Positions 61,682 through 64,000 of a stretch of DNA of 64,000 nucleotides are shown here, piece by piece. Location: NCBI RefSeq assembly GCF_900187185.1, contig NZ_LT906465.1:868001-932000 (forward strand), written 5' to 3'. Both the position numbers and the translations under genes were made by a program. Each line of letters starts with the position of its first letter. The stretch's first letter is position 1. The notes below the pieces were generated by a model, which did no database searches, was not told where the DNA came from, and worked only from the letters and a program-made list of their open reading frames with translations. This stretch comes from Chryseobacterium taklimakanense. Its GTDB lineage: Bacteria; Bacteroidota; Bacteroidia; Flavobacteriales; Weeksellaceae.

Positions 61682-62983
61682 TTGGAATCAGCGATTAAAA
61701 AAATACTCATCATCACCTATTACTGGCCGCCGGCGGGCGGCCCGGGTGTGCAGCGGTGGTTGAAGTTTGCCAAATATCTGCCGGAATTCGGGTGGAAACC
61801 GACTGTTTTCATACCTGAAAACCCAAGTTATCCGTTGCTGGATGAAAGTTTGGAAAAAGACGTTCCAAAAGATCTGGAAATTATAAAAAACAAGATCTGG
61901 GAACCTTATCAACTCGCTGAAAAACTCAATAAAAGCAATAAAAAATTCAAAGCCGGACAGTTCGACGTAGGGCAAAACCAGAGCTGGAAGTCAAAGCTTT
62001 CGATTTGGGTACGCGGCAATTTTTTCATTCCCGATGCCAGAGTATTTTGGGTAAAACCTTCCACTAAATATTTAAAAAAATACCTTTCGGAAAACCATTT
62101 TGATGCGTTGGTAACCACCGGCCCGCCACATTCCCTGCATTTGATCGGGCTTGGCCTGAAGAAAGAATTTCCTGGATTGAAATGGATTGCAGATTTTCGG
62201 GATCCGTGGACTGAAATTTCGTACCAAAAACATCTTAAGCTCACAAAATCCTCCGATAAAAAGCACCGCGATCTTGAACAGAAAGTTTTTAAAACTGCGG
62301 ATATCACTTTAGCCACAAGTTTCACCGATGCTGAAAATTTCAGAAAAAATGGTGCAAATGCGATCTGCATCACCAATGGATTTGACAGTGATGCTTCGAC
62401 GACTTTCAACATACCCGGCGAATATGGAACGGAAAAATTTACATTAAGTTACGTCGGCGTCCTGGAGCAGCTCCGGAATCCGGAAATCCTTTGGAAGGTT
62501 TTGGATGAAATAATTACAGAAAAGGACGGTTTTGCAAATGATTTTGAATTGAAATTTGCAGGACGGATCGATGACAGAATCCTGCATTATTTAAATAGCT
62601 TGAAACTGAAAACCTCTATTAATAACTTAGGCTACCTATCTCACGACAAAGCGTTGCAGGAAATGGCGAATTCGGATCTATTACTGATTACCAATTTCCC
62701 GCAGGAAAGTTCAAAAGGGATTATTCCGGGGAAAATTTTCGAATATTTGGCTACCGGAAAACAGATTTTGTCGTTTGGACCAAAAGATGCCGACGTCGCA
62801 AAAATCCTGACAGAGACCCATGCGGGAAAGCATTTCGATTATTCTGAAAAAGAAAAGGTGAAAGACTTTATTGTCAATCAGTATCTTAACTGGAAATCAG
62901 GAAAAACCAGTGACAACCCATCGAGTATTGAGCAATATTCAAGAAAAAATCTAACAAAAACATTATCTCAGGTTTTACAATAA
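61682..62983 (+). CDS. Family-4-type glycosyltransferase
   Basis: 433 residues: WPPAGGPGVQRWLKFAKYLPE N-terminal Rossmann domain (GT4-like nucleotide-sugar transferase), then the C-terminal domain with KIFEYLATGKQILSFGP (the donor-binding EX7E-like region). The sugar is not predictable. It starts at TTG at 61682 since a stop codon lies directly upstream. It follows YfhO by 37 bp and likely works on the same glycan. Confidence 0.9.
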   Translation: MESAIKKILIITYYWPPAGGPGVQRWLKFAKYLPEFGWKPTVFIPENPSYPLLDESLEKDVPKDLEIIKNKIWEPYQLAEKLNKSNKKFKAGQFDVGQNQSWKSKLSIWVRGNFFIPDARVFWVKPSTKYLKKYLSENHFDALVTTGPPHSLHLIGLGLKKEFPGLKWIADFRDPWTEISYQKHLKLTKSSDKKHRDLEQKVFKTADITLATSFTDAENFRKNGANAICITNGFDSDASTTFNIPGEYGTEKFTLSYVGVLEQLRNPEILWKVLDEIITEKDGFANDFELKFAGRIDDRILHYLNSLKLKTSINNLGYLSHDKALQEMANSDLLLITNFPQESSKGIIPGKIFEYLATGKQILSFGPKDADVAKILTETHAGKHFDYSEKEKVKDFIVNQYLNWKSGKTSDNPSSIEQYSRKNLTKTLSQVLQ

Positions 62984-63016
62984 AATACGTTTCCACTTTC
63001 CTGAAAACGTATTTTA
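62981..63016. terminator. Bidirectional terminator between convergent genes
   Basis: TAAAATACGTTT / AAACGTATTTTA, a 12-bp perfect stem with a 12-base loop. It begins at the stop codon of the glycosyltransferase and ends 16 bp before the stop of the convergent PLP gene. Confidence 0.85.
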
Positions 63017-63031
63017 TAAATTTCTGATTTT

Positions 63032-64000
63032 TTACAACCAGCCCATTTCCTTCATCCAGTCATCATTGTAGATTTTAGCTACATAACGTGAACCATGGTC
63101 GTGCAGAAGCACTACGACAATATCGTCCTTGGTAAACTGATCCTTCATCTGCACTAAGGAAGCAATCGCGCTGCCCGCAGAATATCCGCAGAATATCCCT
63201 TCTTCCTTAGCCAATTTTCTTGCATAAATAGCCCCGTCTTTATCGGTTACTTTTTCAAAATGATCGATAACGGAAAAATCATAATTTTCAGGAATGATAT
63301 CTTCGCCAATGCCTTCGGTGATGTAAGAATGCGCCAGCGACAGATCGGTTTCACCCGTATCAAGCCTGTGTTTGAGGATTGAACCGTAAGTATCCACACC
63401 GATGATTTTAATGTCCGGATTTTTTTCCTTGAAGAATTTTCCGCAACCGGTAATCGTCCCGCCGGTTCCGGCACCAACCACAAAATGCGTCAACCGGCCT
63501 TCAGTCTGTTCCCAAATTTCAGGAGCCGTAGATTCGTAGTGTGCCTGTCTGTTCGAAAGATTGTCATATTGGTTCACATACCACCCGTTTGGGGTTTCTC
63601 TTGCCAATCTTTTTGAAACGGAATAGTACGACCTTTCATCGTCGGGAGCAACATCACTTGGGCAAATGATAACCTCAGCGCCCATAGCTTTCAGCACATC
63701 GGCTTTTTCTTTGGACTGCTTATCGCTGGTCACGAAAATACATTTGTAACCTTTCACGATTGCGGCGAGCGCAAGCCCCATTCCCGTATTCCCGGAAGTT
63801 CCTTCCACGATGGTTCCCCCAGGCTTCAGACTGCCGTTTTTTTCCGCGTCTTCAATCATTTTCAGCGCCATCCTGTCCTTTACGGAATTTCCGGGATTGA
63901 AAGTTTCTACTTTTGCCAGAACCATAGCCGGGAAATCTTCTCCCAAAACTCTATTAAGCTTTATAAGTGGCGTATTCCCGATGGTTTCGAGAATATTTTC
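63032..64000 (-). CDS. Cystathionine beta-synthase-like PLP enzyme, 5' end cut by window
   Basis: Fold-type II PLP enzyme of the cysteine synthase/cystathionine beta-synthase family. The frame is open to the window end (reading ENILETIGNTPLIKLNR), so only the first residues are missing. The PLP Lys lies in NPGNSVKDR, the phosphate loop is GTSGNTGMG, and GTGGTITGCGK is conserved. The C-terminus HDHGSRYVAKIYNDDWM is the form found in the cystathionine-beta-synthase-type group, and no CBS regulatory domain follows. The exact beta-replacement reaction remains open. Confidence 0.9.
   Translation of the reverse strand, partial: ENILETIGNTPLIKLNRVLGEDFPAMVLAKVETFNPGNSVKDRMALKMIEDAEKNGSLKPGGTIVEGTSGNTGMGLALAAIVKGYKCIFVTSDKQSKEKADVLKAMGAEVIICPSDVAPDDERSYYSVSKRLARETPNGWYVNQYDNLSNRQAHYESTAPEIWEQTEGRLTHFVVGAGTGGTITGCGKFFKEKNPDIKIIGVDTYGSILKHRLDTGETDLSLAHSYITEGIGEDIIPENYDFSVIDHFEKVTDKDGAIYARKLAKEEGIFCGYSAGSAIASLVQMKDQFTKDDIVVVLLHDHGSRYVAKIYNDDWMKEMGWL

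Overview
The window is a chromosomal stretch of a member of the Bacteroidota, most likely a flavobacterium of the Chryseobacterium/Kaistella type (Weeksellaceae). This rests on recognisable protein families (the complete Bat aerotolerance operon, a YfhO-type membrane protein, DUF4834 and DUF6263 proteins, a TonB receptor with a carboxypeptidase-like N-terminal domain), on Bacteroidota-type -7 boxes (TAnnTTTG) in front of several genes, and on the lack of Shine-Dalgarno sequences. The genus is inferred. I saw no rRNA, tRNA, CRISPR array, prophage or intact insertion sequence. Gene density is high. Most genes are housekeeping or conserved flavobacterial genes, and five or more start at TTG or GTG.

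Left part (1-20 kb). A UbiB-type kinase cut by the window edge and an M13 metallopeptidase are followed by ykvA-cinA, a Blc-type lipocalin and the four-gene ligase-associated DNA-damage cassette (phosphoesterase PdeM, Lhr-like helicase, ATP-dependent DNA ligase, metallo-beta-lactamase-fold exonuclease). Next come a stress pair (pyridoxamine-oxidase-fold protein and Dps), lipA, an ECF sigma factor with a small lipoprotein, tyrS, a fatty-acid desaturase, an esterase, and a divergent Lrp regulator / Cys-Met PLP lyase pair.

Middle (20-39 kb). A secreted esterase gene lies between two blocks of a roughly 83-98 bp direct repeat (about 18 copies). Then come purK-purE, a small VOC/DUF1543 pair, mevalonate diphosphate decarboxylase, an acyl-CoA ligase, an NAD-dependent epimerase, a TonB receptor/beta-propeller phytase operon, a hydrolase-pdxJ pair, an MscS-type channel, DUF456, a lipoprotein and uracil-DNA glycosylase.

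Right part (39-64 kb). MutS2 without an Smr domain is followed by a two-gene mini ABC cassette, an HD phosphohydrolase and a pspC-padR-pspC envelope-stress operon. A free-standing gene for a 20-residue amphipathic peptide with its own terminator comes next, then an acyltransferase, a hotdog thioesterase with a menaquinone-type isochorismate synthase, marC, the moxR-DUF58-batA-B-C-D operon, a DinB-like protein, rlmB, a lipoprotein, the DUF4834/YfhO/glycosyltransferase group and a cystathionine-beta-synthase-like gene cut by the window end.

The most unusual items are the 20-residue peptide gene, the flanking repeat blocks, three genes whose -7 box ends exactly four bases before the start codon (probable leaderless mRNAs), the mini ABC cassette, and several intergenic elements that look like genome-wide repeats.
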